Assembly (NCBI GenBank): GCA_964556225.1
Contig: CAZKVJ010000012.1
Location: 56,497 to 120,496 of the forward strand
Direction: 5' to 3'
DNA: 64,000 nucleotides
Source of the DNA: CAZKVJ01 sp964556225
Lineage (GTDB): Bacteria; Actinomycetota; Acidimicrobiia; Acidimicrobiales; Ilumatobacteraceae
Position 1 is the first letter of the stretch; the number at the start of each line of letters is the position of its first letter. Under the pieces are notes generated by a model. It had not been told where the DNA came from and ran no database searches. It saw only the letters and a list, made by a program, of their open reading frames with translations. Positions 52,178-59,887 of this stretch are shown here, one piece after another. The translations under genes and the position numbers were made by a program.

Positions 52178-52229
52178 CCGACGAAGTCACCGCATCTCGT
52201 GCCAGACGCGGGAATCGGTGACCTCGTGG
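52178..52229. repeat. Intergenic hairpin (family 1, copy D)
   Basis: CCGACGAAGTCACCG (52178-52192) pairs with CGGTGACCTCGTGG (52216-52229), with inner TCTCG / CGGGA-type pairing. It sits between two genes of the same (minus) strand, downstream of the MFS gene end and upstream of the diiron gene. Confidence 0.75.
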
Positions 52230-52257
52230 GGATGTCAGGGTGGCGCGTCGGCCGCAG

Positions 52258-53502
52258 TCAGGTGACGGCGGAGAGGGTGCCGGCGACTGGGATGTCGATG
52301 GCGTGCGTCAGGCCGGGGCGAAGCCAGCGGCCGCCGATCAGCACGACTGCGAGCGCAATGCCGGCGCCCGCGGTGACGGCCCGCAGACCGACGGCATCAG
52401 CGAGCACGCCCTGCACCAGTGCGGCAAGCGGGTACACCAGGCCGAGCAGCGTGTTGTTCATCGCCAGCAGCCGCCCTCGCAGCACCTCGGGGGCGCGCTC
52501 TTGGGTCACGGCCATGAACGCCGAGAACGCCGCCAGGTACAGTGCGCCCACGACCAGCAGCCCGGCCGCCGCGAACGGCAGCGTCGGCGCCACGCCGTAC
52601 CAGACCATCGCCGGCGCCAGCGCCACGAGGGAGGCGACCATCGTGCGGCGCAAACCGAACCGATGCGCCACCGATCCCATGGCGACACCGGCCACGACCG
52701 CACCGATGCCCTGCACCACGTACAGCAGCGCCGTCGTGGACTCGTCGCCGTCGAGGACCTGCGTCGCGATCTGCGGCACGAACGCGATGAACGGGCTGGC
52801 GATCACCAGCGTCGTGAGGAAGACGAGGTACATCGAGCGCAGGCCCGGCTCGCACGCGCCATAGCGGAAGGCCTCGGCGATCGCCGCCACGACCGGCTGG
52901 CGGGGTGGCCGCTCTCGTGGCAGCTCGGGGACGAGCGCCACGGCGACGATCACCGCAGCGAAGCTGAGCGCGTTCGCCACCAGCGCCCACTCGATGCCGC
53001 CGAACGCGATCACGACGGCAGCGAACACCGGCCCGACGACGCGACCCAGGTTCCACTGCACCGCGAACAGCCCGGTGGCGGCGACGACCTCGTCCGGCGG
53101 GACCAGCTCGGGCACGCTGGCCTGGAACGACGGGAAGCCGATCGCGTTCATGCACCCGGTGCCGAGCGCAAGGACGGTGATGACCCCTGGGCCGGCCCAC
53201 CCCTGGGCGACGCCGAGCGCGAGCACCAGCGCCAGCACGGCGCTCACCGTGGTCGTGGAGATCATGAGCATCCGCCGCGAGAACCGGTCGGCGGCCACAC
53301 CTCCGACGGGCCCGAGCAGGGCGATCGGCCCGAACGCGCCCACGGCGAGCAACGCCGACCAGGCCGCCCGCCCGGTGGTGTCGGCGACGTAGTAGCCGAG
53401 GGCCACCGTCTCCATCCACGTCCCGACGTTCGACACGAACGCGCCGGCCCAGCGCAGCCGGAATCCCCGGTGGCGGAACGGGGCGAACGAGCGTGCAGCC
53501 AT
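52258..53502 (-). CDS. MFS transporter (EntS-like)
   Basis: A 414-residue major facilitator with 12 hydrophobic segments. The start FRLRWAGAFVSNVGTWMETVALGYYV and loop GGVAADRFSRRMLMISTTTV are typical of the EntS/enterobactin-exporter-like group common in actinobacteria. The substrate is unknown. The start ATG 53502 is 50 nt from the VOC gene end, so they may be cotranscribed. Confidence 0.9.
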   Translation of the reverse strand: MAARSFAPFRHRGFRLRWAGAFVSNVGTWMETVALGYYVADTTGRAAWSALLAVGAFGPIALLGPVGGVAADRFSRRMLMISTTTVSAVLALVLALGVAQGWAGPGVITVLALGTGCMNAIGFPSFQASVPELVPPDEVVAATGLFAVQWNLGRVVGPVFAAVVIAFGGIEWALVANALSFAAVIVAVALVPELPRERPPRQPVVAAIAEAFRYGACEPGLRSMYLVFLTTLVIASPFIAFVPQIATQVLDGDESTTALLYVVQGIGAVVAGVAMGSVAHRFGLRRTMVASLVALAPAMVWYGVAPTLPFAAAGLLVVGALYLAAFSAFMAVTQERAPEVLRGRLLAMNNTLLGLVYPLAALVQGVLADAVGLRAVTAGAGIALAVVLIGGRWLRPGLTHAIDIPVAGTLSAVT

Positions 53503-53552
53503 GCCCGCTCGAACCTACCGGCAGCCGTGATCCGTCGCAGGCTCGGCCGGGA

Positions 53553-53942
53553 TCACCGGCGGTCGTAGGCCGTGACGTGCCTCGGCTCGTAGAGCATGAT
53601 CGGGTCGGCGCCCGGCACCTCGAGCATGGTCGTGAGCCCGTACCCTTCGTCGGTGACCGGGGTGGCAAACGTCGCGCCCTTCGCCTCGAGCTCGGCTCGT
53701 GTGGCCGCCACGTCGTCGCACATCAGCGCGATCGAGTGGTGACGCGGGTGGCGGTACTCGCGCCCCTCCCACACGCTGAAGGTGGGATGGACGCCGAGCT
53801 CGCTGGGACCGGTGCCGAAGATCAGCCAGCCCGGCTCCGAGCCCGAGTCCTCGACGTACGGCCACTCCAGCACGTCGCGCAGGAAGGCTCGCGTCGCCGG
53901 CGCGTCGTCGGAGTAGATCAGGGCGTGGACGGCGGTGATCAC
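53553..53942 (-). CDS. VOC/glyoxalase-superfamily protein
   Basis: A 129-residue protein with two beta-alpha-beta-beta-beta modules: ITAVHALIYSDDAPATRAFL then WLIFGTGPSELGVHP and HHSIALMCDDVAATRAELEA with IMLYEPRH. Metal-ligand candidates are His in AVHAL, HHSIAL and Glu in YEPRH. It could be a glyoxalase, dioxygenase or resistance protein. GTG 53942 is the only start giving a family-length protein; longer in-frame sequence overlaps the GlsB-like gene in a different frame. Confidence 0.88.
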   Translation of the reverse strand: MITAVHALIYSDDAPATRAFLRDVLEWPYVEDSGSEPGWLIFGTGPSELGVHPTFSVWEGREYRHPRHHSIALMCDDVAATRAELEAKGATFATPVTDEGYGLTTMLEVPGADPIMLYEPRHVTAYDRR

Positions 53943-53965
53943 GGCTCGGCTCCCGAACGACTGGA

Positions 53966-54262
53966 TCAGCGCTTCGCGGATGCCTTCTTCAGCACCCACG
54001 ATGCCAGGGCGACCACGATCACGGCGCCGATGATGGCGCCGATGATGCCGCCCCAGTCGAACTTGTCCTCGTCGCCGAGACCGAACAGACCGGCGAAGAT
54101 CCAGTACCCGACCAGCGCGCCCAGGAGCCCGAGCACGGTGGACGTGGCCCACGACCGCCAGCCGGCCATCGACTCGAACGCGTCGTTCGGGACGAGCGCT
54201 CGGCCGATGGCCCCGGCGACGAGGCCGAGAGCGAGGGCAGCGATCAGGCTTCCGAGGTCCAT
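53966..54262 (-). CDS. GlsB/YeaQ/YmgE-family membrane protein
   Basis: A 98-residue protein with three hydrophobic segments: LIAALALGLVAGAIGRALVP, ATSTVLGLLGALVGYWIFAG and GGIIGAIIGAVIVVALASWV. This is the transglycosylase-associated (YeaQ/GlsB) family, small stress-linked membrane proteins. ATG 54262 has GGGAGGAG upstream. The last residues KKASAKR are basic and cytoplasmic. Confidence 0.9.
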   Translation of the reverse strand: MDLGSLIAALALGLVAGAIGRALVPNDAFESMAGWRSWATSTVLGLLGALVGYWIFAGLFGLGDEDKFDWGGIIGAIIGAVIVVALASWVLKKASAKR

Positions 54263-54370
54263 CGATCTCCTCCCTTCACGCGGCACAAGGTCCTGCGCGA
54301 GGTGGTGAGCGTACCCGTCAGCCCGAACGGCGAGGGTCCTTCGGCCCGTGGCACCGGTCGAGCGGATCCT

Positions 54371-54413
54371 TAGGATCCTGCTCATGGATTCCCGGATCGA
54401 GGCGATCTGACGC
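54371..54413 (+). promoter_or_regulatory. Promoter and leader mini-ORF of the ECF sigma gene
   Basis: TAGGAT (54371-54376) lies 7 nt before ATG 54384, which opens an eight-codon frame (MDSRIEAI) ending TGA 54408-54410. The sigma gene GTG follows 3 nt later in the same frame. A leaderless mini-ORF with reinitiation at the GTG is one reading. Confidence 0.45.
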
Positions 54414-54965
54414 GTGGAAGACCTGACCGCGCTCGCACTTGCCGCCGGACGGGGTGACCGGGTCGCGCTCGAGCGCTTCGTGCGCCTCAGCTACCCCGAC
54501 GTGTGGCGGTTCTGCGCCCACCTGGTGGGCTCGGCCCAGGCGGACGACCTCGCCCAGGACACGTTCGTGCGGGCGATCCCGGCGCTGCGATCGTTCGAGG
54601 GCCGGTCGTCGGCGCGCACCTTCGTCCTGTCGATCGCCCGTCGGGTGTGCGCCGACTGGATTCGGCGTCGCCAGCGCCGCTCGCGCCTGATGGGCCGTCT
54701 CACGAGCCAGCCGCTCGACCTGGTGGAGCACTCCGGCGGTCCCCACGTCGAGCTCGACCTCCTCGTCGCCGACCTCGACCCCGAGCGGCGTGAGGCGTTC
54801 GTGCTGACCCAGGTGCTCGGAATGTCGTACGCCGAGGCGGCACAGGTGTGTGGGTGTCCGCTGGGCACGATCCGTTCTCGCGTCGCCAGAGCGCGCATGG
54901 ACCTGATGGGGCGTCTCGAAGCTCGCGGAGATCTCGGGAACTCTTCTGCGGTTGGCGGCGACTAA
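54414..54965 (+). CDS. ECF (sigma-70 family) RNA polymerase sigma factor
   Basis: A 183-residue ECF sigma factor. Sigma-2: YPDVWRFCAHLVGSAQADDL then AQDTFVRAIPALRSFEGRSS with TFVLSIARRVCADWIRRRQR. Sigma-4: LDPERREAFVLTQVLGMSYA then EAAQVCGCPLGTIRSRVARA. GTG 54414. The end overlaps or abuts the anti-sigma gene, the classical pair arrangement. The anti-sigma factor's copper-binding outer domain predicts a copper or envelope-redox stimulus. The general look is like SigC of mycobacteria, also tied to copper. Confidence 0.93.
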   Translation: MEDLTALALAAGRGDRVALERFVRLSYPDVWRFCAHLVGSAQADDLAQDTFVRAIPALRSFEGRSSARTFVLSIARRVCADWIRRRQRRSRLMGRLTSQPLDLVEHSGGPHVELDLLVADLDPERREAFVLTQVLGMSYAEAAQVCGCPLGTIRSRVARARMDLMGRLEARGDLGNSSAVGGD

Positions 54966-54972
54966 TCAAGAC

Positions 54973-55665
54973 GTGGACTGCTCGACCTGGTTCGAGTCGA
55001 TCTCGGCAGGGCTCGATGGAGAGCTCTCCGAGGCCGAACGCGAGTCCCTCGACGCGCACCTCGCTGTCTGCCCGGCGTGCCGTGCGACCGAGAGGGAGCT
55101 GGAGCGGGAGCATCGCGCCTTCCGCTTGCGCCCAGCCACGATGGTTCCCGCCCCCAGCCGGGACCTCCTTGCGATCACTGCGGCGCCCGGGCAGGACACC
55201 CGCTGGCGCATGGCTCTCGTCGCAGTCGCCGCCACGGTCGTGATCGTGGTGGTGGGCGCCGTGGTGATCGCAGGGCAGGGGGCGAGCGCGCTTCCCGAGG
55301 TCTCGGTGTCCGACGTGCGAGCGTCGGCGGGCCGGGCGGGTGGGGTTGCGGCCGTGTACCTCTACCTGGGCAACGACGGCGGCGCCGACCGGGTGGTCGA
55401 CGTGACGAGCCCGCTGGCCGATCGGGTGGATCTCCACCGCCTCGAGGACGTCGACGGTGTGTCGACGATGCAGGCGATCAGCTTCCTGCCGGTGCCGGGC
55501 GACGGTGCCACCGAGCTGGCGCCAGGCGGGTCGCACGTGATGCTCATCGGCCTGCGCGAGCACCTCGAGCCTGGCGACATCGTCCCGTTGACGCTGAGCT
55601 TCGCCCGCTCCGACCCGATCCAGGTCGACGCGCTGGTCGAAGACGCCCTCGCGCTGGCCGCCTAG
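54973..55665 (+). CDS. Zinc-type anti-sigma factor with extracytoplasmic PCuAC copper-binding domain
   Basis: A 230-residue protein from GTG 54973 (a TTG at 54952 overlapping the sigma gene is the alternative). Residues 1-45: zinc anti-sigma domain with H29-x3-C33-x2-C36 (DAHLAVCPAC). One transmembrane helix at 81-100. Residues 108-225: PCuAC (DUF461) domain with the exact copper motif H155-x10-M166-x21-H188-x-M190. All four copper ligands are intact. The inferred role is that copper binding outside the membrane alters the grip on the sigma factor inside. The 3' end overlaps the converging RDD gene in CTAG (55662-55665). Confidence 0.92.
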   Translation: MDCSTWFESISAGLDGELSEAERESLDAHLAVCPACRATERELEREHRAFRLRPATMVPAPSRDLLAITAAPGQDTRWRMALVAVAATVVIVVVGAVVIAGQGASALPEVSVSDVRASAGRAGGVAAVYLYLGNDGGADRVVDVTSPLADRVDLHRLEDVDGVSTMQAISFLPVPGDGATELAPGGSHVMLIGLREHLEPGDIVPLTLSFARSDPIQVDALVEDALALAA

Positions 55666-56198
55666 CGCCCGGGTGCGCCCGGTCCGGGAACCGCCTGCTC
55701 CTTGGCGAGGAACCGCAGGCGGGCCGCCTTCGCATCCCACGCGTAGACGACGACACTGTCGGCGGCCATGTCGTGCCACGCCCGGTGCCGCTTGCCCACG
55801 ACGATGCCGACCAGGCCGAGGCCGAACACCACGAAACTGATGGGGAGCACCAGCGTGCGGATCGCGGCCCGGCCCGGTGGCAGGGCGGTGCCGTCACCGC
55901 GTACGACTCGGATCCCAGCCAGCGCCATGCCGAACGTCTTGCCGCTCGTGGCCCACGGCAGCCAGAAGTAGAGGAAGGCCCAGATCCAGAACAGGATCAT
56001 GACGAGGAGGTTCCCGTCGGTCACGTCGACCGTGTGGCCCACGAACACGCCGAGCATCCAGACCACGGCCGCGCTGGCCAGGCTGAACACGCCGGCAAGG
56101 GTCGCGCCGTCGATCGCGTACGCGACGGCCCGAGTGACGGGGCCGGCGAAGGCGCCCTGCTGGTTGATGTCTCGCGTGGGCTCGACGTTCGCTCTCAC
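55662..56198 (-). CDS. RDD-family membrane protein
   Basis: A 178-residue membrane protein with RDD hallmarks: RAVAYAIDGATLAGVFSLAS near the N-terminus, GKTFGMALAGIRVVRGDG, and KRHRAWHDMAADSVVVYAWD at the end. Four hydrophobic segments. Function unknown; some members are Na+(Li+)/H+ antiporters. Its ATG overlaps the stop of the repeat-protein gene by 4 nt (coupled translation), and its own stop codon interlocks with the anti-sigma stop in CTAG. Confidence 0.9.
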   Translation of the reverse strand: MRANVEPTRDINQQGAFAGPVTRAVAYAIDGATLAGVFSLASAAVVWMLGVFVGHTVDVTDGNLLVMILFWIWAFLYFWLPWATSGKTFGMALAGIRVVRGDGTALPPGRAAIRTLVLPISFVVFGLGLVGIVVGKRHRAWHDMAADSVVVYAWDAKAARLRFLAKEQAVPGPGAPGR

Positions 56199-56848
56199 GG
56201 GGTGTCCTCGGTGGGGGAGCCGACGAGCAGCGCAGGGCCCCTGGGGAGCGTCGCTGGGTCACGGTGCAGGACCCGGTTGACCCACTTCGTGACCCACCCG
56301 TCGAGTCCGACGCCCATGCTCCGCGCAGTGTCCAGGGCGACGGTGGCGAAACCCGCCGTGCCCTTGGCCAGCACGGCGCCGAGCTCGGTGGTCTCGACGA
56401 GCCGGTCGATGTCGACCTGCTGGACGATGCCGTTCACGTCGATGCGCCCGATGAGCGCCTCGACGTCGACCCGGCCGAGCAGCGCGTCCATGTCGACCCG
56501 CTCGAGGACCGGGTCGAGGTCGAGGTGGGCGAGGACGGGGTTGAGGTCGAGGCGTTCGAGGATCGGGTTGAGGTCGAGGTGGGCGAGGATCGGGTTGAGG
56601 TCGAGGCGCGCCAGGACGGTGTTGAGGTCGAGCCGGGCGAGAAGGGCATCGAGGTCGATCCGACCGAGCAGGTGGTCCAGGTCGATCCGCTCCAGGAGCG
56701 CGTCGATGTCGATGCGGTCGAGGAGCGCGTCGACATCGACGCCGGCCAGGACGTGATCGAGGTCGACCTGCTCGACGACCTCGTTGACGTCCACGGCGCC
56801 GACGGCCGTGTTGACCGCCCCGCCGATCACCCGGTCCAGGATCCCCAT
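56195..56848 (-). CDS. Protein of fifteen 9-residue repeats
   Basis: A 217-residue protein. Residues 1-18 lead into fifteen uninterrupted 9-residue repeats (19-153) with pattern [VIL]D[LVIM][DNE]xx[LIV]xx, for example IDLDALLAR, LDLNPILAH, VDMDALLGR. The C-terminal 60 residues include a possible amphipathic helix (VLAKGTAGFATVALDTARSM) and WVTKWVNRVLHR. There is no signal peptide. The strict period with Asp at positions 2 and often 4 suggests a solenoid or long amphipathic structure. The gene is coupled to the RDD membrane protein, so the two probably work together. No biochemical function is known to me. Confidence 0.85.
   Translation of the reverse strand: MGILDRVIGGAVNTAVGAVDVNEVVEQVDLDHVLAGVDVDALLDRIDIDALLERIDLDHLLGRIDLDALLARLDLNTVLARLDLNPILAHLDLNPILERLDLNPVLAHLDLDPVLERVDMDALLGRVDVEALIGRIDVNGIVQQVDIDRLVETTELGAVLAKGTAGFATVALDTARSMGVGLDGWVTKWVNRVLHRDPATLPRGPALLVGSPTEDTP
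56390..56794 (-). repeat. 27-bp tandem repeats coding 9-residue units
   Basis: Fifteen tandem 27-bp units in phase with the reading frame. Central units (about 56520-56620) differ at only a few bases, so expansion by recombination appears recent there, while the outer ones are more diverged. Confidence 0.85.
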
Positions 56849-56957
56849 GCCGTCAGCCTCGTCGGGTCCGCCGCATCGGCTGTGACGCTAGCCGTGGTCG
56901 AGTGCCCGGCTCGCACGCTCCGGATGGCCCACGCCGGGATCGCGTACCGTGCGGCGG

Positions 56958-57857
56958 ATGACACGTCCACTGCGCGTCGGGGTCCAGCTGCCAGAGGTCG
57001 AGCGCGAGGTGCGCTGGCCGGAGCTCGTCGCGATCGGCCGGTCCGCCGAGGAGGTCGGCTTCGACTCGGTGTGGGTCGGCGACCACCTGCTGTACCGCGG
57101 TGACGGTCGACCGGAGCGCGGGCCGTGGGAGGCCTGGACGGTGCTGGCGGGGCTCGCTGCGGCCACCGAGCGGGTGGCGCTCGGGCCGCTGGTCGCCTGT
57201 GCCGGCTTCCATGCGCCGGCGATTCTGGCCAAGCAGGCGGCAACGGTCGACGAGATCAGCGGCGGACGCCTCGTGCTCGCGCTCGGCGCAGGGTGGAACG
57301 AGGTGGAGTTCCGAGCGTTCGGGTTCCCGTTCGACGCCCGGGCGGCGCGCTTCGAGGAGTCCTTCGAGGTGGTGCGGCGTCTCGTCGCCGGCGAGCGGGT
57401 GGACTTCCACGGCTGCTACGTCCAAGTCGACGGTGCCGTGCTGCTGCCGGCCCGGCGCCGCCCTCCCCGGCTGATGGTGGGCAGCACCGGGCCGCGAGTC
57501 CTGCGGGCGACGCTGCCGCACGTCGACGTCTGGAACGCCTGGTACGACTGGTACGGCAACTCGTCCGAGGGGTTCGCAACGCTGGGGGCGCGCATCGACG
57601 AGCTGGCCGAGACCGTCGGTCGCGATCCTCGCGAGGTGGAGCACAGCGCCTGCGTGCTGGTCGCAGTCGAGGGTGGCGCGGGCGAACGGCCGAGCGACCC
57701 TGCGGCGCCCGCCGTGGCCGGCGACGCCGAACGGGTCGCCGACCATCTGCGGGCGCTGGCGGCGGCCGGGGCGCACGAGGCGATCCTCGTGCTCGACCCC
57801 ATCACGGAGCGCTCCGTGAGGGCGATGGCCGCCGTCCTGGCTGCCCTCGACGCCTGA
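56958..57857 (+). CDS. LLM class flavin-dependent oxidoreductase
   Basis: A luciferase-like (F420 or FMN) TIM-barrel oxidoreductase of 299 residues. Motifs: LVAIGRSAEEVGFDSVWVGD, LGPLVACAGFHAPAILAKQA, TVDEISGGRLVLALGAGWNE, RRPPRLMVGSTGPRVL. F420-dependent use is likely in actinobacteria but not shown by the sequence. ATG 56958 is preferred; TACCGT (56945-56950) lies 7 nt upstream, fitting a leaderless start. The alternative GTG at 56949 overlaps this hexamer. Confidence 0.9.
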   Translation: MTRPLRVGVQLPEVEREVRWPELVAIGRSAEEVGFDSVWVGDHLLYRGDGRPERGPWEAWTVLAGLAAATERVALGPLVACAGFHAPAILAKQAATVDEISGGRLVLALGAGWNEVEFRAFGFPFDARAARFEESFEVVRRLVAGERVDFHGCYVQVDGAVLLPARRRPPRLMVGSTGPRVLRATLPHVDVWNAWYDWYGNSSEGFATLGARIDELAETVGRDPREVEHSACVLVAVEGGAGERPSDPAAPAVAGDAERVADHLRALAAAGAHEAILVLDPITERSVRAMAAVLAALDA

Positions 57858-57947
57858 CCGGCTCCTCCCTGCCCGGGATCGAACGGGAGGGGCGGGCTCA
57901 CCGACGTGCTGACTCGTGCAAGAGTCTTTTCCGAGCGAGGAGGAGTC

Positions 57948-59105
57948 ATGCGCATCGGGATCTTGACGGGCGGCGGCGACGTACCGGGGCTGAACCCGTG
58001 CATCAAGGCGGTCGTCAGCCAGGCCGACGCCAACGGGTGGGAGGTGCTCGGCATCCGCAAGGGGTGGGCCGGCCTGCTCCACTACAACCCTGCCGGTGAC
58101 GAGGCGACCAAGGCGGAGTGGGTCGAACCGCTCAGCCGGCGCGCGGTCCGCACGATCGACCGCTACGGCGGGACGCACCTGCACACGTCGCGGACGAACC
58201 CGCAGAAGGTCCGGGCAGCGGACCTGCCCGACTTCCTGGTCGAGCGGTTCCCCTTCGACGGCAAGGACCGGGTCGACTGCACGCCACACGTGCTGGAGGT
58301 GCTCGACCACCTCGGGCTCGACGCGCTGATCCCGATCGGCGGCGACGACACGCTGTCGTTCGCCGTGCGGCTGCACCAGGAGGGGTTCCGCGTGGTCGGG
58401 ATCCCCAAGACGATGGACAACGACGTCTTCGGGACGGACTACTGCATCGGCTTCTCCACCGCCGTGACCCGCAGCGTCGAAGCCATCCACTCACTGCGCA
58501 CGCCGGCCGGCAGCCACGAGCGGATCGCGGTCGTCGAGCTGTTCGGACGCAACAGCGGCGAGACGGCGCTGGTGTCGGCCTACCTGTCCGACGTCGACCG
58601 GGCGCTGATCAGCGAGGTGCCCTTCGACATCGAGCGGGTGGCGGCGATGCTGGTCGAGGACCGGGCGAAGAACCCGAGCAACTACGCCATCGTCGTCGTG
58701 TCCGAGGGGGCGACGATGCTCGGCGGCCAAGTCGTCGAGTACGGCCAGGAGGACGCGTACGGCCACAAGAAGCTCGGTGGCATCGGCTCGATCGTGGGTG
58801 AGGCGCTGAAGCAGATCACCGGGATCGACATCGTCAACCAGCAGCTCGCCTACCTGATGCGGGCCGGATCGCCGGACTCGCTGGACCGGATGGTCGCCCT
58901 CTCGTACGGGAACCTGGCCGTGCAGCAGCTCGCCCAGGGGCACACCGGGGTGATGGTCGCGCTCCAGAACGGGATGTACACCACGGTGCCGATCGACACG
59001 TGCGTGTCCGGCGTGAAGCGGGTCGACGTCGACGAGCTCTACGACGTCGAGACGTACCGCCCACGGGTCAGCCACCTCCTCGGCAAGCCCATGTTCCTGT
59101 ACTGA
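57948..59105 (+). CDS. pfp: Phosphofructokinase of the pyrophosphate-dependent type
   Basis: A glycolytic enzyme phosphorylating fructose 6-phosphate; 385 residues. ATG 57948 has GAGGAGGAG upstream. TGGGDVPGLN opens the fold. The phosphoryl-donor loop reads GGDDTLS and the substrate loop PKTMDND. ATP-dependent PFKs carry GGDGS and PGTIDND at these places; Asp for Gly and Lys for Gly mark PPi-dependent enzymes. The donor is therefore predicted as PPi, making the step reversible. Confidence 0.9.
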   Translation: MRIGILTGGGDVPGLNPCIKAVVSQADANGWEVLGIRKGWAGLLHYNPAGDEATKAEWVEPLSRRAVRTIDRYGGTHLHTSRTNPQKVRAADLPDFLVERFPFDGKDRVDCTPHVLEVLDHLGLDALIPIGGDDTLSFAVRLHQEGFRVVGIPKTMDNDVFGTDYCIGFSTAVTRSVEAIHSLRTPAGSHERIAVVELFGRNSGETALVSAYLSDVDRALISEVPFDIERVAAMLVEDRAKNPSNYAIVVVSEGATMLGGQVVEYGQEDAYGHKKLGGIGSIVGEALKQITGIDIVNQQLAYLMRAGSPDSLDRMVALSYGNLAVQQLAQGHTGVMVALQNGMYTTVPIDTCVSGVKRVDVDELYDVETYRPRVSHLLGKPMFLY

Positions 59106-59110
59106 CGCCT

Positions 59111-59162
59111 CCGCGTTTGGTCGACTTGCCCGCAGATCTGCTGGCAAGTTGAACAAACGCGG
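59111..59162. terminator. Inverted repeat (family 2, copy 2)
   Basis: CCGCGTTTGGTCGACTTGCC (59111-59130) pairs with 59143-59162, with two non-Watson-Crick positions. It follows the phosphofructokinase stop. The outer arms match the hairpin at 19425-19472. Confidence 0.7.
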
Positions 59163-59188
59163 GGTTGGGGGTGGGGCAGACTCGAAGC

Positions 59189-59866
59189 ATGCAGACCACG
59201 ATCTCGTTCAGCCCGAGCTTCGCCATGGCCACCGTCCGGTTGGAGCCGGGCGAGGAGGTCAAGGGCGAGGCGGGCGCCATGATGGCCATGTCGTCGACGG
59301 TGGAGATCGAGACGAGCACCCAGGGCGGCATCATCCGCGGGCTCAAGCGGTCGGTGCTGGGTGGCGAGTCGTTCTTCATGAACACGTTCAAGGCCACCGG
59401 GCCGGGCGCCGAGGTCGTCTTCGCGCCGGCGCTCCCCGGTGACATCGTCACGTGGACCCGCGCCGGCGGCACCGTCTACCTGCAGTCCGGTGCCTACCTC
59501 GCCTCGGCGACCAGCATCGACATCGACAGCAGGTGGGGCGGAGCGAAGACCTTCTTCAGCCGAGAGGGCCTCTTCATGCTGAAGTGCACCGGTGCGGGCG
59601 ACCTGCTCGTGTCCAGCTACGGCGCCATCGTCCCGATCGACCTCGCCGCCGGTCAGCGCTACGTGGTCGACACCGGGCACATGGTCGGCTGGGAGGAGGG
59701 CGTCGGGTACCAGGTGCACAAGGCGGGCAGCTGGAAGTCGACGATCTTCGGCGGTGAGGGCCTCGTCGTGAGCCTCACCGGACCTGGCCGGATCTACGTC
59801 CAGACCCGCAGCCCGGACAGCTTCCTCGACTGGCTGATCCCGAAGCTGCCGACGCAGCGCTCCTGA
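59189..59866 (+). CDS. AIM24/TIGR00266 family protein
   Basis: A 225-residue beta-rich protein without signal peptide. MATVRLEPGEEVKGEAGAMM, IIRGLKRSVLGGESFFMNTF and EGLVVSLTGPGRIYVQTRSP match the TIGR00266 family, related to mitochondrial AIM24 and tryptophan-RNA-binding-protein-like beta folds. The biochemical role is not established. ATG 59189; the in-frame GTG at 59165 would add eight residues. Confidence 0.9.
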   Translation: MQTTISFSPSFAMATVRLEPGEEVKGEAGAMMAMSSTVEIETSTQGGIIRGLKRSVLGGESFFMNTFKATGPGAEVVFAPALPGDIVTWTRAGGTVYLQSGAYLASATSIDIDSRWGGAKTFFSREGLFMLKCTGAGDLLVSSYGAIVPIDLAAGQRYVVDTGHMVGWEEGVGYQVHKAGSWKSTIFGGEGLVVSLTGPGRIYVQTRSPDSFLDWLIPKLPTQRS

Positions 59867-59887
59867 CCCCGGCTGGTCCGCCGTCGA

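Noticed and set aside
56390..56794. CRISPR-like array
   Set aside because: The period is 27 bp with no spacers and in phase with a reading frame; it is a coding tandem repeat.
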